A stretch of DNA of 64,000 bases from Labrenzia sp. OB1 (GCF_001624695.1 NZ_JSEP01000005.1:172001-236000), one strand, 5' to 3'; shown: positions 17,206-26,219, counted from the stretch's first letter. Notes: generated from the letters alone by a model not told the origin. Made by a program: numbers and translations.

Positions 17206-18144
17206 TCACGTTCCCCGCTTGATCATCGCTGTGTGGATGCGTGTGACTTCAGAAGACAGGAAGTCGCAGAAATCCTTGGCCACAATCGAAATCGGGCGAT
17301 GCGTCGGGGTCAGGATCGACAGGCTGTTCTGAATACGCGGGCGGAAGGGTCTGAAGACGATCATCGGCGGGCCCATGCCGAGCCGGCCCATTTCCTGTGC
17401 CTTGTAGGCGGTTATCATGTCGCAGATCAGGGCGCAAAGCCCAGCCTGGACGAAATGCAGTCCCGGCAGCGCGGTTTGCAGCTCGAAGCGCTGGTTGAAC
17501 TGCACGCCTGCGTCCCTGAACCTGGCGAGAGTCTGCTTGTGGCTGCGGTGCTCTGCATGCATCAGTGCCAGGGGGTAGCCGTCGAGTTCCGCCGGTGTGA
17601 TGACCTCTCTCGAGGCCAGCGGATCCGTTGCCGGAATGGCGCACATGCATTCCAGGTCGAAATCGATCTGGTCGAAAGAGTTGCGAGCGCGCGGCGTCTC
17701 CGTGAAGCCGATATCGAACTGCTGGGCCGCGATCAATTCCTCGATCTCGGCGGACGTCTTGCTTGCAAGGGCGACCTTGACGCTGGGTTTGTCGGCGATG
17801 AACTGCGACAGGCTGTTGGGCAGGAAATCGGCCGCTGCTTCCGGGATGCCGGCGATGCGTAGCTGGCCGTGTTCGCGATTGGCGAGGCCGCGCAGGGTGC
17901 GTTTGGAAATCTCCAGACGCTTCAGGATCGCTTCGGCTTCCTCCAGAAAGAACTCTGCTTCCGGGGTGGGAACCAGCCGGCCCTGCTCGCGCATGAAAAG
18001 TTTCAATTCCAGTTCGGTTTCAAGCCCGGCGATCGTCGAACTGACTGCGGGCTGCGTCCGGCCAAGCGTACGAGCTGCTTCAGAAATCGAACCGCTTCTC
18101 ATGACTTCGCGAAAGGTGGCCAGTTGCCGGATTGAAAGATTCAT
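17206..18144 (-). CDS. LysR-family transcriptional regulator
   Basis: A 312-residue regulator with the LysR N-terminal winged helix-turn-helix (ATFREVMRSGSISEAARTLG, then QPAVSSTIAGLETEL) and a C-terminal effector-binding domain. I chose ATG 18144 (MNLSIRQLATF), which fits the family's conserved start and has GAGG upstream. It lies downstream of and in the same orientation as the creatininase-like gene, separated by 228 AT-rich bases. LysR proteins usually control a neighbouring gene, so the creatininase-like amidohydrolase is the first candidate target. The effector is not readable. Confidence 0.9.
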   Translation of the reverse strand: MNLSIRQLATFREVMRSGSISEAARTLGRTQPAVSSTIAGLETELELKLFMREQGRLVPTPEAEFFLEEAEAILKRLEISKRTLRGLANREHGQLRIAGIPEAAADFLPNSLSQFIADKPSVKVALASKTSAEIEELIAAQQFDIGFTETPRARNSFDQIDFDLECMCAIPATDPLASREVITPAELDGYPLALMHAEHRSHKQTLARFRDAGVQFNQRFELQTALPGLHFVQAGLCALICDMITAYKAQEMGRLGMGPPMIVFRPFRPRIQNSLSILTPTHRPISIVAKDFCDFLSSEVTRIHTAMIKRGT

Positions 18145-18372
18145 GGTTCCTCGAGAACCGCTCCCCAATTTATATTTGAATCAATGTGGCCCTTAATTTG
18201 CAGTGGGTCAACTACTGCGGTTTTAGGCTCTGATTAGCGTAATTGTTATTTCTACTAGACTGAATTTTACTGAAAGCATTCTCATATAAAATGGCGAATC
18301 CATCTTGGAGTGTCTTGTCGCGCAGTCAATAAAAATAAACTTTTTTGATGTATTTTTCTGTATTTTCCCGTT
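18145..18372. other. AT-rich spacer between LysR and creatininase-like genes
   Basis: No gene is visible. The base composition is far more AT-rich than its surroundings, with runs of T and A around 18320-18365, which suits the LysR promoter and the 3' end of the creatininase-like message. No clean terminator hairpin was found. Confidence 0.5.
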
Positions 18373-19179
18373 TTACGCGAATGGTTTCCAGAGTCGGTCA
18401 AGATCAAAGGTACTCACGTCCCGGATCAACTCGATGAACTCCCTGGCGGCATGATCGAGAGACAGCCTGCCTTTTTCGGCTGTTGCTCCTGCCGCATTGC
18501 CAAGCGCTCCTGCAGGGTTCAGGTCCTGGGCCAACCAGCCGAACTGTGCTTTTCCGTGGCCGCGAAGATGCTTGAATTCCTTCAGAAACTTCTGCTGTTC
18601 GGAGAGAAAATCCTTCGTCAAGTCCATGCGTACGAGCTCGGGGTGCAAATGCAGCATCAGCGATGTCTCCACGTCACCGCCATGTATGCCGTAGGTGAAT
18701 TCCTCTTGCGGATAAAGACCTTCCGGCTGACCGAAGCGGAGCCAGTTCGTTGCCGTCACGAACATGCCGTGTTTCACTCGTAGGTCGCGGGCCACGATAT
18801 CGAGGACCGGCACATTGCCGCCGTGGGAGTTGATCAGCACCAGCTTGCGGATGCCTGCTCTGGAGACGCTTTCGCCGATCTCCAGCCAGCAGCGGGTGAC
18901 CGTTTCCCAGGACAGGGTCAATGTGCCGGGCGAGTGGATATGTTCGTCCGACTTTCCCACCGCCTGAACGGGAAGAAATGTTACCGGCAAGTCCTCGGGC
19001 AGGAGCTCCACAACGCGGCGGATCTGGCCCTGCGCGATGGCGGTGTCGGTAAAGAGCGGCAAGTGGGGGCCGTGCTGCTCGATCGCCGCAACCGGTAGAA
19101 CGGCGATCCAGTCTTCCCGGGCCGGGTCGTTGAAATCGACTGTCGTCATTTCATGCCAGAAACGCTTGGGCAGCATCAT
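18373..19179 (-). CDS. Creatininase-family amidohydrolase
   Basis: A 268-residue protein of the creatininase/MftE/ArfB family, metal-dependent amidohydrolases that act on cyclic or amide substrates. The metal-binding signature parts are visible: AAIEQHGPHLPLFTDT near residue 33 (Glu, His, Asp ligands), then INSHGGN near residue 118 and a later HGGDVETSLML. The start is ATG 19179 or the next codon 19176; earlier in-frame starts add an unlikely N-terminus. The adjacent LysR gene suggests inducible expression. Creatinine itself is only one possible substrate; formamide-type intermediates or peptide amides are alternatives. Confidence 0.85.
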   Translation of the reverse strand: MMLPKRFWHEMTTVDFNDPAREDWIAVLPVAAIEQHGPHLPLFTDTAIAQGQIRRVVELLPEDLPVTFLPVQAVGKSDEHIHSPGTLTLSWETVTRCWLEIGESVSRAGIRKLVLINSHGGNVPVLDIVARDLRVKHGMFVTATNWLRFGQPEGLYPQEEFTYGIHGGDVETSLMLHLHPELVRMDLTKDFLSEQQKFLKEFKHLRGHGKAQFGWLAQDLNPAGALGNAAGATAEKGRLSLDHAAREFIELIRDVSTFDLDRLWKPFA

Positions 19180-19332
19180 TATGTTCCTGTCCGGGTTGGT
19201 GTCTGCGCCCTCTTTGCATACCCCGGCGGGGCAGGCAAGAGCTGGCCGGCATCCGGCCAATCACGCACATATGATCGGTGTTTGGGGATGATGTTCAGAC
19301 TTTACTGACTTGTTGCGGGGACAATCCGTGCC

Positions 19333-20331
19333 ATGATCGGTGCGCTTTTGTCGAACATGCCGGCAGCCCAGTTGAGAAACAGCGGTGTTGCGGGCGTTGC
19401 TGAACCTGATTCCGGAGAAGTGTCTTCGGCGCGGGCAGAAGGCCGTGCGCGCGAAAGTCTTGCGGCTCCCGGGGCCGTCGCACTGAGGGCAGCCAGCAGC
19501 CCGGTTCTGACCTCCGAAGCCGTTCTCGCGCTTCAGGATGCGGATGCGGCCGAAGCCAATGGAAAGCGTCGGAGAGATGCTTCCCGTGAGGTGGTCGATG
19601 CGTCGGGAGATGCCAAGGCAGGTGAGGAGGTAGCTTCCACTCCGGATGCCGGGACCAACGCCTTGTCCGGCGGGGGAAACGTTGCGAGCAACGCACTTGA
19701 AGCTCCACAGGACGAAGAAGAAGATCAAGACGGCGACGGTCTGAACGAGGCTGAAGAAAAGCAGGTTGATGAGCTGTCACAGCGGGACCGGGAGGTCCGG
19801 GCTCATGAGCAGGCGCATGCCCGCGCTGGTGGCGCCCACGCCGGTCCGCCCAGCTACACGTTCCAGCAGGGACCGGACGGCAAACGGTATGCCGTGGGCG
19901 GCGAAGTGCAGATCGACACATCCAGGGAACGGACTCCGGAAGCAACCATCCGGAAGATGCAGACGGTCATCCGCGCCGCAACCGCACCCGCCGAACCCTC
20001 CCCTCAAGACCTGAAGGTCGCGCAACAGGCGCGCTCGCAGCTGGCTGAAGCTCAGGCCGAGCGCCGTCAGATGCAGGCGGAAGAGACGGCCAGTGGCGAC
20101 GAGAGCGCTGAGGGCGCGCCCGCTGCCGAAGGTCCGGGAAGCGTTGCCGCCAAAGCAGAGCCCTCTTCTGGCACCGAGACCTCCGCAGAGTCGTCCCGGC
20201 TGGCGCCGGATGGGACTTCCGGAGAGACCGGCGACGCGCGCGTCAGCGGCACAGATGCCATTTCCGCCTATCAGTCTGCGCTCGACCGCAGCAAGGACGC
20301 CGGGTCTCTTGCCGCAATATTCGTTGCCTGA
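19333..20331 (+). CDS. SprA-related putative metalloprotease with HExxH motif
   Basis: A 332-residue acidic, low-complexity protein with one conserved core. Around residues 150-205 it reads [20 protein letters not shown], then [20 protein letters not shown], the signature of SprA-related (putative metalloprotease) proteins; the HEQAH at about 158-162 is an HExxH zinc motif. The rest is rich in Ala, Glu, Ser and Asp and probably disordered. No signal peptide or membrane helix is seen. Family members are recognised widely but their biological role is poorly known. It stands alone, divergent from the creatininase-like gene. Confidence 0.85.
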   Translation: MIGALLSNMPAAQLRNSGVAGVAEPDSGEVSSARAEGRARESLAAPGAVALRAASSPVLTSEAVLALQDADAAEANGKRRRDASREVVDASGDAKAGEEVASTPDAGTNALSGGGNVASNALEAPQDEEEDQDGDGLNEAEEKQVDELSQRDREVRAHEQAHARAGGAHAGPPSYTFQQGPDGKRYAVGGEVQIDTSRERTPEATIRKMQTVIRAATAPAEPSPQDLKVAQQARSQLAEAQAERRQMQAEETASGDESAEGAPAAEGPGSVAAKAEPSSGTETSAESSRLAPDGTSGETGDARVSGTDAISAYQSALDRSKDAGSLAAIFVA

Positions 20332-20392
20332 CAGAACGCTGCTTGAGAAACCCGTTCATGCGTGACACAAAGTCATTTCCCCTTCCGGGCAG

Positions 20393-21589
20393 GTGACGCA
20401 CAGGGCGCCGCTCCGCGTCGTTTCAAATTCTGGTCAAGTTATGCAAGCAATTGCCGCCCGCCGCGTTGTTTCGGCGATCTTTTTCATGTGCGGGTCGTCA
20501 ATCGGCCTGTGGGCTTCACGTATCCCGGACGTGAAGTCCGCGACGGGGCTGGATGAAGGCGGTTTCGGACTGCTTCTTCTCGTCATGGCAAGCGGTGCGT
20601 TCGTCGCCTTTCCCTTCACCGGGGTTCTCATCGACCGGCTTGGGGCGGCTCCGGCGACAAAGATTTTTTCGGTGGCGATCGTCGTCAGTTTCACGACGAT
20701 CGGGTTTGCGCCCACGACCTTGTTGCTGGCCGTCGCGATGTTCGTTTCCGGCTTTTGCATCGGCGCGCTGGATGTCTCCATGAACGGCTGGGGAGCCGAA
20801 GTGGAGACAAGCCTCGGACGGCCCGTGATGACCTCGTTTCACGGTCTTTACAGCCTGGGTGCAGGCGTCTCGGCAGCGACCGGAGGTCTGGCGATCGAGT
20901 TCGGGCTCAACCTGCCCTGGCATTTCGGCCTGTGGGCGGCAATCACGGTTCCTTTCCTTGTCTGGTTCTGGCGTCAGCCCTGGCCTCAGGTGGAGGTGAT
21001 CACCGGAGAGGGTGGCAAGGCGCCGCTCTTCGCTCTGCCGAAAGGCGCCCTGGTGCTCGCCGGACTGATCGCACTTGTGGGCGCATTCGGCGAAGGCGCG
21101 ATCACCGACTGGGCGGCGCTCTATCAGATCGACGACCTTGGTTACTCGGACTCCATCGCGCCGACGGCCTTCACTGTCTTTTCCATCGCGATGGTCGTCA
21201 TGCGGCTTGCCGGTGACAGGGTCATTGCAAGATACGGCCCCGTGCGGGTTGCCCGGATGAGCGGCATTGTTGCCTTTCTCGGCTGCCTGCTTCTGGTTTC
21301 CGGACTCAATATCTGGGTCGTCTGGACAGGGTGCTTCATCATGGGGATCGGTTATGCCGTCATGTTTCCGCTTGCCATGTCCCGCGCCGCGAGCGATCCG
21401 CATATGTCCAAGGGCTCCGCACTGGCTGCGGTCGCCACGCTCGGCTACGGGGCGTTTCTGCTCGGTCCACCCTTGCTCGGCTTTGTCGGCGATGCCCTGT
21501 CACTCAGAGCCTCCTTCGGCGCTGTCGCTCTGTTGACACTGGCGCTGCCGTTTCTGGCCGGTGCCCTGAAGTCCCCGCGACAAAATTGA
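20393..21589 (+). CDS. Major facilitator superfamily transporter, YbjJ-like
   Basis: A 398-residue membrane protein with about 12 hydrophobic segments. The sequence SRIPDVKSATGLDEGGFGL in the first loop, followed by GVLIDRLGAAPATK (motif A region), resembles the YbjJ/fucose-permease-like MFS subgroup. The GTG at 20393 opens the frame; ATG 20441 (MQAIAARRVVSAIFF) is an equally plausible start and would remove 16 residues. No regulator or enzyme is coupled to it, so the substrate is unknown. It is followed by a 329-base gap. Confidence 0.85.
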   Translation: MTHRAPLRVVSNSGQVMQAIAARRVVSAIFFMCGSSIGLWASRIPDVKSATGLDEGGFGLLLLVMASGAFVAFPFTGVLIDRLGAAPATKIFSVAIVVSFTTIGFAPTTLLLAVAMFVSGFCIGALDVSMNGWGAEVETSLGRPVMTSFHGLYSLGAGVSAATGGLAIEFGLNLPWHFGLWAAITVPFLVWFWRQPWPQVEVITGEGGKAPLFALPKGALVLAGLIALVGAFGEGAITDWAALYQIDDLGYSDSIAPTAFTVFSIAMVVMRLAGDRVIARYGPVRVARMSGIVAFLGCLLLVSGLNIWVVWTGCFIMGIGYAVMFPLAMSRAASDPHMSKGSALAAVATLGYGAFLLGPPLLGFVGDALSLRASFGAVALLTLALPFLAGALKSPRQN

Positions 21590-21802
21590 GTCACTCTTCG
21601 AAAGCAACTCGAGACTGTTGAGCCACACGGGGCGTCCTGTCCGACGATCCTGAGGCGGCTTGGGAAACGCGGCTCCAGGCTTCAGACGAACGGGCGGGAG
21701 CATTGCGATGCTGGCTGACTTCAACAAACAGGCGTTTTCTGTCAGGCAGGCTAAGCCGGGAAACCTGTTTTCCGGCGAATAATCAGTACCAAAAGGTCAT
21801 TG

Positions 21803-21816
21803 AACAAAATTTTGTT
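21803..21816. promoter_or_regulatory. Palindrome upstream of MarR (first)
   Basis: AACAAAATTTTGTT is a perfect 14-base palindrome about 100 bases upstream of the MarR-type start. Its AT-rich core and dyad length fit a MarR-family operator. Which protein binds is inferred from position. Confidence 0.45.
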
Positions 21817-21883
21817 GTGAAAATTTCCCAGTGTCATTCGACGGTTAAATAAGTCCGCTAGGGTGCGCTGAATGGGAGCTGGG

Positions 21884-21897
21884 TTAATTCGAATCAA
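21884..21897. promoter_or_regulatory. Palindrome upstream of MarR (second)
   Basis: TTAATTCGAATCAA is a 14-base palindrome with a single mismatched pair. It lies 21 bases before the MarR-type start, where a repressor would block transcription or early elongation. Confidence 0.45.
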
Positions 21898-21918
21898 GTT
21901 GAAAACAGGTGTGATTTG

Positions 21919-22440
21919 ATGGCTTTCAACTACAAGAAAAGTATAACGTTTCGTCTGGTTCAGGCTGCGAAGGCACAGAGAGCCAGGTCCGGCGCACACC
22001 TGATGCGAATCGGCCTGCATCCCGGACAGGAACTCGTGCTGAAAGTGCTGGCAGACGGTGACGGGCGTACAATGAGCCAGCTTGCCCTGGCGCTCGGTGT
22101 GCAGCCGCCCACCGTGACCAAGATGGTCACCCGTCTTTCCGCTCAGGGCTTCGTGCGCCGTCAGGTCTCCGATACGGACGGCCGGCTCGCGAGGGTTTTC
22201 CTGACGGAAACCGGGCGGGAACTGGTGGTGTCCGTGGACAAGTCCTGGAAGCGGCTGGAACGAGAGGCGATGTCAGGCCTCGACGACAAGGACCGCAAGA
22301 AGCTGCGCAAGCTTTTGCGCCAGGTGGAAAAGAACCTGGCGATTGCCGTTGACGACGACCCGGAGCACGAATCCGATTTCGATACGGACGAGGAAACCGA
22401 GGACGGGAAGGGCAAGGAAAAAGAGCTTACTGCCGCTTGA
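21919..22440 (+). CDS. MarR-family transcriptional regulator
   Basis: A 173-residue regulator with the MarR winged helix-turn-helix at about residues 35-110 (TMSQLALALGVQPPTVTKMV, then RLSAQGFVRRQVSDTDGRLA with the wing). A C-terminal tail of about 30 residues is very acidic (DDDPEHESDFDTDEETEDGK) and is not usual in the family. ATG 21919 is chosen; a TTG just before it is less likely. The palindromes upstream suggest autoregulation. It has no divergent partner, so other targets and the effector are unknown. Confidence 0.9.
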   Translation: MAFNYKKSITFRLVQAAKAQRARSGAHLMRIGLHPGQELVLKVLADGDGRTMSQLALALGVQPPTVTKMVTRLSAQGFVRRQVSDTDGRLARVFLTETGRELVVSVDKSWKRLEREAMSGLDDKDRKKLRKLLRQVEKNLAIAVDDDPEHESDFDTDEETEDGKGKEKELTAA

Positions 22441-22591
22441 TACCTGTCCCTGTTGCCCTGCCGGCATGACATTCGTGACAGTGGTGTGACCGTCTCCTTC
22501 ATATCCTTCCGGCCGGAAACATTACAAAACGCTCATTTGCAATTTCTGGGCTCCGCAACCATCTGCCTCGCAGGAACAAGGTTAGAGTTGC

Positions 22592-22870
22592 ATGAGCGAG
22601 AACAGAATGTCCCCGAGGATCAATGAAGAACGCGGTGCCCGGCGCGCGGAAGAGTTGCGCCGCCGGTTCCGGCATGTCTCCGACACCTCCTTCAGACGGG
22701 CCTCCGTGGGCCGAGCGCACAGTAGTGGCCGTCTGTATTTCGGACAAAAGCCCGCCGCCACGGCCCCTTCTTGGGGGGAGGTGAAAGCGCGCCGGCCGCA
22801 CCTGGACAATTTTCTGATCTGGTGTGTCCTTGCCGTGGTCGTGGCCATTGCGGGATTTGCTGTTTTTTAG
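22592..22870 (+). CDS. Small hypothetical membrane-anchored protein
   Basis: A 92-residue frame that I do not recognise. The first 70 residues are strongly basic (many Arg and Lys, e.g. RRAEELRRRFRHVS) and the C-terminus is one clear membrane helix (FLIWCVLAVVVAIAGFAVF), a tail-anchor-like layout. The ribosome site is weak, and a similar-length frame exists on the other strand, so the gene is only probable. It sits alone between MarR and the Ogt gene on the opposite strand. Confidence 0.45.
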   Translation: MSENRMSPRINEERGARRAEELRRRFRHVSDTSFRRASVGRAHSSGRLYFGQKPAATAPSWGEVKARRPHLDNFLIWCVLAVVVAIAGFAVF

Positions 22871-23058
22871 ATCAGACCCCCTGACTTTCTCTCGATTGAG
22901 AGCCGCGCTGGGGTGAAAACGGCGCCTGCGGGAACCTTTCTGCTAGGGGTGCGTTTCTTGGTGAGGCACCGGAACTTGCCGAGGCCTTCCCGCCCTGTGA
23001 CCTGCTGCAAAGGACGTTTTCCGCCAGCGCCTTCCCCGCGCTGCAGCGGGAGGTTGAA

Positions 23059-23514
23059 TCAGAGCAGAAACGGAAATCCACCCTCCAGCTTCAGGAGGGC
23101 GATCTTGGTGTCTGTGCCTCCGGCGCCGGAATAGCCGCCCAGCCCGTTCGCCGAAAGGATGCGGTGACAGGGGATGACAATGGGAATCGGGTTGGCGCCG
23201 CAGGCCTGGCCGATCGGCTGACCATATGTGTCGAGATCGCGGGCCAGATCGCCGTAGGTTCTGGTCTGTCCGTAGGGAATTGCCAGCATCGCCTTGAAGA
23301 CGGCCTGATGCAGTTCGCCGCCCTTTGGAGTAAGCGGCAGGTCGAAATTCTCCAGGCGGCCGTCGAGATAGGCCAGCACTTGCCGTCCGGCCTCTTTCAG
23401 CAAAGATGTTTCTTCTTGGCCTGGAGGCCCATTCCATTGTATCTGGGTGATTGCGCCGTCAGTTTCATGAATCGACAGGCGCCCCAGCCATGTTTGAATT
23501 TCTGCGACAGGCAT
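23059..23514 (-). CDS. ogt: Methylated-DNA-[protein]-cysteine S-methyltransferase
   Basis: A 151-residue suicide repair enzyme that removes methyl groups from O6-methylguanine and O4-methylthymine. The active-site motif IPCHRIL is present with the acceptor cysteine at residue 116, and GQACGANP just before it is the typical helix-turn-helix region. LPLTPKGGELHQAVFKAM is the conserved start of the catalytic domain. The frame continues far upstream, but ATG 23514 (MPVAEIQTWLG) matches the normal length of the family. It is convergent with nothing and divergent from the EamA-type gene. No Ada-type regulatory domain is attached. Confidence 0.93.
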   Translation of the reverse strand: MPVAEIQTWLGRLSIHETDGAITQIQWNGPPGQEETSLLKEAGRQVLAYLDGRLENFDLPLTPKGGELHQAVFKAMLAIPYGQTRTYGDLARDLDTYGQPIGQACGANPIPIVIPCHRILSANGLGGYSGAGGTDTKIALLKLEGGFPFLL

Positions 23515-23646
23515 ATTCGTCTCCGCTTGGCCTGCGGACAACGTAGGGCACGGCCGGACTTGCCTCAACCGGTGAATCTCGGCCGGAACACTCCGGTTTC
23601 GTATCCTTTCATCAATGGATGAATTCAGGGGAAAGGCCCGCCGCCG

Positions 23647-24552
23647 ATGGCGCAGGATAATCAGAAACACTTTCCCGCCGGAGGCCACGTTCCCGTGGTG
23701 CCCCTGGTCGGGATAAGCCTCATTGTTCTGGCCTGCCTGTGTTTTGCTGTGCTGGATGCCATCGCCAAATATCTTTCGGCCAGCCTGCCGACCCTGCAGA
23801 TTGTCTGGATACGGTTTCTCAGCCATACCGTCATTGCGATTGTGCTGTTCCGTGTGTGGAAGACGCCTTCGCTTCTGAAGACGGGACGACCGGTGCTGCA
23901 GCTCGTGCGCGCGGCCTGCCTGCTCTCCACGACGATCCTGAATTTTCTCGCCGTGCGCTACCTGCAGCTCGCCGAAACCATGTCCATCATGTTCGCCACG
24001 CCTTTCGTGATCACTGCTCTTGCCGGGCCGCTGCTGGGGGAATGGGCGGGTATCCGGCGCTGGTGCGCGATCATTGTCGGTTTCATCGGCGTGCTGGTCG
24101 TCACCCAGCCGGGGGTGGGGGGCATGCATTGGGCCGCTATCTATTCGGTCGCTGCCATGTGCACCTACGCGCTCTACGCGCTTTTTACCCGCCAATTGAC
24201 CGCCACGGACGGTTCCGCGGGCATGCTGATCATTTCCGGTCTTGTTGCGACCGTCGCCATGACCCCGGTTGGCCTGTCGGTCTGGGAGACGCCGCAGGAC
24301 ATCTTGACCTGGGGTCTGTTGCTGGCCACCGGAGCGCTCGGTGCGGGCGGGCATTTCGTGTTTATCATGGCGCACCGGATCGCCCCCGCACCGGTGCTGG
24401 CACCCTTCATCTACAGTCAGATCGTCTGGATGATTGCGCTGGGCTATCTGGTCTTTGCCGATGTTCCCACGCTCAGTACGCTCCTAGGAGCCGCCATCGT
24501 GGTCGGATCCGGCCTCTACATCCTTTACCGGGAGCGGGTGAAGGGCATTTAG
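23647..24552 (+). CDS. EamA-family (DMT) transporter
   Basis: A 301-residue inner-membrane protein with ten predicted helices arranged as two EamA repeats (first about residues 19-150, second about 160-297). Typical features include LQIVWIRFLSHTVIA in helix 2 and the LAETMSIMFATPFVITAL stretch. These are usually exporters of amino acids or metabolites, but no substrate can be read. ATG 23647 is the start of a well-composed N-terminal cytoplasmic segment. It is divergent from ogt with a 132-base gap. Confidence 0.9.
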   Translation: MAQDNQKHFPAGGHVPVVPLVGISLIVLACLCFAVLDAIAKYLSASLPTLQIVWIRFLSHTVIAIVLFRVWKTPSLLKTGRPVLQLVRAACLLSTTILNFLAVRYLQLAETMSIMFATPFVITALAGPLLGEWAGIRRWCAIIVGFIGVLVVTQPGVGGMHWAAIYSVAAMCTYALYALFTRQLTATDGSAGMLIISGLVATVAMTPVGLSVWETPQDILTWGLLLATGALGAGGHFVFIMAHRIAPAPVLAPFIYSQIVWMIALGYLVFADVPTLSTLLGAAIVVGSGLYILYRERVKGI

Positions 24553-24743
24553 AGCACAGCCACCAGATATCGGACTGTTTCCGGGCCTGTCTGGAAGCCG
24601 AGTTTCAATCCGGCGTGAAGAGAGCGGAATCCGGTGGAGGGGCGTCCAAAGGTTGACGGGCTCGTTGACTTCCAGTCTTATTGGCCCATCGCGTTGAAAC
24701 GCTGATAAGATTTTGTAACCAGCCTGTTTTCAGGAGGAATGGG

Positions 24744-25388
24744 ATGGAACTCAACCGCCGTATGTTGCTGGGAGGTGCCGCAGCCACCGCCGGCAGTCTT
24801 CTCATGCCGCAGGTCGCGCAGGCCAATGCCGCCGCGAATGCCTATTTCAACGGCTATGAGGAAGACGCCGGTTTTCAATTCCGGCGCACCAATTTCAATC
24901 GTATCGATCCCGTCTGGCGGCGTCAGATGGTCAAATATTTCAGCCCCGAACCGCCGGGCACGGTCGTCGTGGATACTTCCAATCATTTCCTTTACTGGAT
25001 CTGGGAGAACAACACCGCTCTGCGCTACGGCGTCGGTGTCGGCCGCGAAGGCTTCAAGTGGTACGGCCGTGCGCGCATCGACAGGAAGGCACTTTGGCCG
25101 CGCTGGGTTCCGCCTCCGGAGATGCTGAAACGCCAGCCGGATCTGCCGCGTATGGTCGAAGGCGGGGCGGCGAACAATCCGTTGGGTCCGCGGGCACTCT
25201 ATCTTTACCGCGACGGATCGGACCTCGGTTACCGGCTGCACGGCACGCTTGAGCCCTGGAGCATCGGCCATGACGTGTCCAGCGGTTGCGTAAGGATGTT
25301 CCCGGAAGATGTTATCGACCTGTATCAGCGTTGCCCCAAGGGGACAGCGGTTCTGGTGCTGGAGCATCTCGGGGCCAGCGCCGGTTGA
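24744..25388 (+). CDS. L,D-transpeptidase (YkuD domain)
   Basis: A 214-residue secreted enzyme that cross-links peptidoglycan stem peptides or attaches proteins to the wall. The N-terminus (ELNRRMLLGGAAATAGSLL) looks like a Tat-type or Sec signal with adjacent arginines. The YkuD core spans about residues 72-208, with HGT at 166-168 and the catalytic cysteine at 182 in SSGCVRM. An AGGAGG at 24732-24737 fixes the start at 24744, removing an apparent upstream extension of the frame. It precedes a gene for an OmpA-domain lipoprotein by 33 bases, so both may act in the envelope. Confidence 0.92.
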   Translation: MELNRRMLLGGAAATAGSLLMPQVAQANAAANAYFNGYEEDAGFQFRRTNFNRIDPVWRRQMVKYFSPEPPGTVVVDTSNHFLYWIWENNTALRYGVGVGREGFKWYGRARIDRKALWPRWVPPPEMLKRQPDLPRMVEGGAANNPLGPRALYLYRDGSDLGYRLHGTLEPWSIGHDVSSGCVRMFPEDVIDLYQRCPKGTAVLVLEHLGASAG

Positions 25389-25421
25389 GACCGGAGCTTT
25401 GAAAAAGATGTGACTGACTGA

Positions 25422-25970
25422 GTGACAGGATTGGGGGCTTTCTTGGGAAATCGGATTGGCCATTTCGGCCGGGGCGTACTCGCTGCCCTTCTTTGCGTGA
25501 TGGGACTGGCTGCCTGCAACAGTGCCGGCGGGCTTGTTTCGCCGGATGTAACCAATGCTCCGGCGGCCGGGTTTGCTGATATGTCTCCCGGATCCGAGGA
25601 AGAGTTCATCATCAATGTCGGGCGCCGGATCTACTTCCCGGGTGGATCGGCGGTCGTCACCGATGAAGCCCGGATCACGATCACGAAACAGGCGAGCTGG
25701 CTGAAGCAAAACAAGAAGTGGCTGGTCAAGATCCAGGGTCATGCCGATGACTCGGGAAGCGAGGCCGCCCAGAAAACCCTGTCGACGAAAAGGGCGAATG
25801 CCGTCATGGCCGAACTCGTCAAGCTTGGCGTCAGCCCCAAGCGGATGTGGGTCAAGGGATATGGTGTGGAGCGTCCGGTCACCGACTGCGATGCCGTGGC
25901 CTGCGAGTCGCAAAACCGGCGAGTCGTCGTCAATCTGAGAGAAGAATTCGACGATTCCGCGCCGCGGTGA
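25422..25970 (+). CDS. OmpA/Pal-domain lipoprotein
   Basis: A 182-residue outer-membrane lipoprotein candidate. A hydrophobic stretch ends in a lipobox (LAACNS, Cys near residue 32), and the C-terminal OmpA-like peptidoglycan-binding domain shows HADDSGSEAAQKTLSTKRAN and later VKGYGVERPV. It resembles Pal but is not next to tol genes. The start is uncertain: the GTG at 25422 gives a long pre-lipobox segment, while the TTG at 25443 leaves a shorter signal with a G-rich ribosome site. The gene follows the L,D-transpeptidase closely, likely in one transcript. Confidence 0.85.
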   Translation: MTGLGAFLGNRIGHFGRGVLAALLCVMGLAACNSAGGLVSPDVTNAPAAGFADMSPGSEEEFIINVGRRIYFPGGSAVVTDEARITITKQASWLKQNKKWLVKIQGHADDSGSEAAQKTLSTKRANAVMAELVKLGVSPKRMWVKGYGVERPVTDCDAVACESQNRRVVVNLREEFDDSAPR

Positions 25971-26219
25971 CGCAGGGTCATGTCTCTGGGGAAGGTTATT
26001 CAAAACGGGATAGGGGTTCGATCCGGACCTGACCGTTCATCTTTCTCGTCATTCAGCGGACTGGCAGTGTATCGATATCATAGCGGCCCGGGGTGTGGAC
26101 TCATCGGTGAAAATGAATTGGTTTGAGCCCGCACCCTAGACTAAAATATGCGTTTACCTCTTCGCGCGGGAGCTATAACGGTCTTTGCAGATGTTCTGCG
26201 GCCATTGAGAAAACAGTGA

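Larger units (their letters stand above)
21590..21918. other. Gene-free gap upstream of the MarR gene
   Basis: About 330 bases with no supported gene. The distal part becomes AT-rich and carries two palindromes suited to the MarR promoter. No terminator with a T-run was found after the MFS gene. Confidence 0.5.

Noticed and set aside
23515-24375. Upstream extension of the Ogt frame to 438 codons
   Set aside because: The extension is antisense to the EamA-type gene and would add nothing resembling an Ada domain; ATG 23514 gives normal Ogt length.
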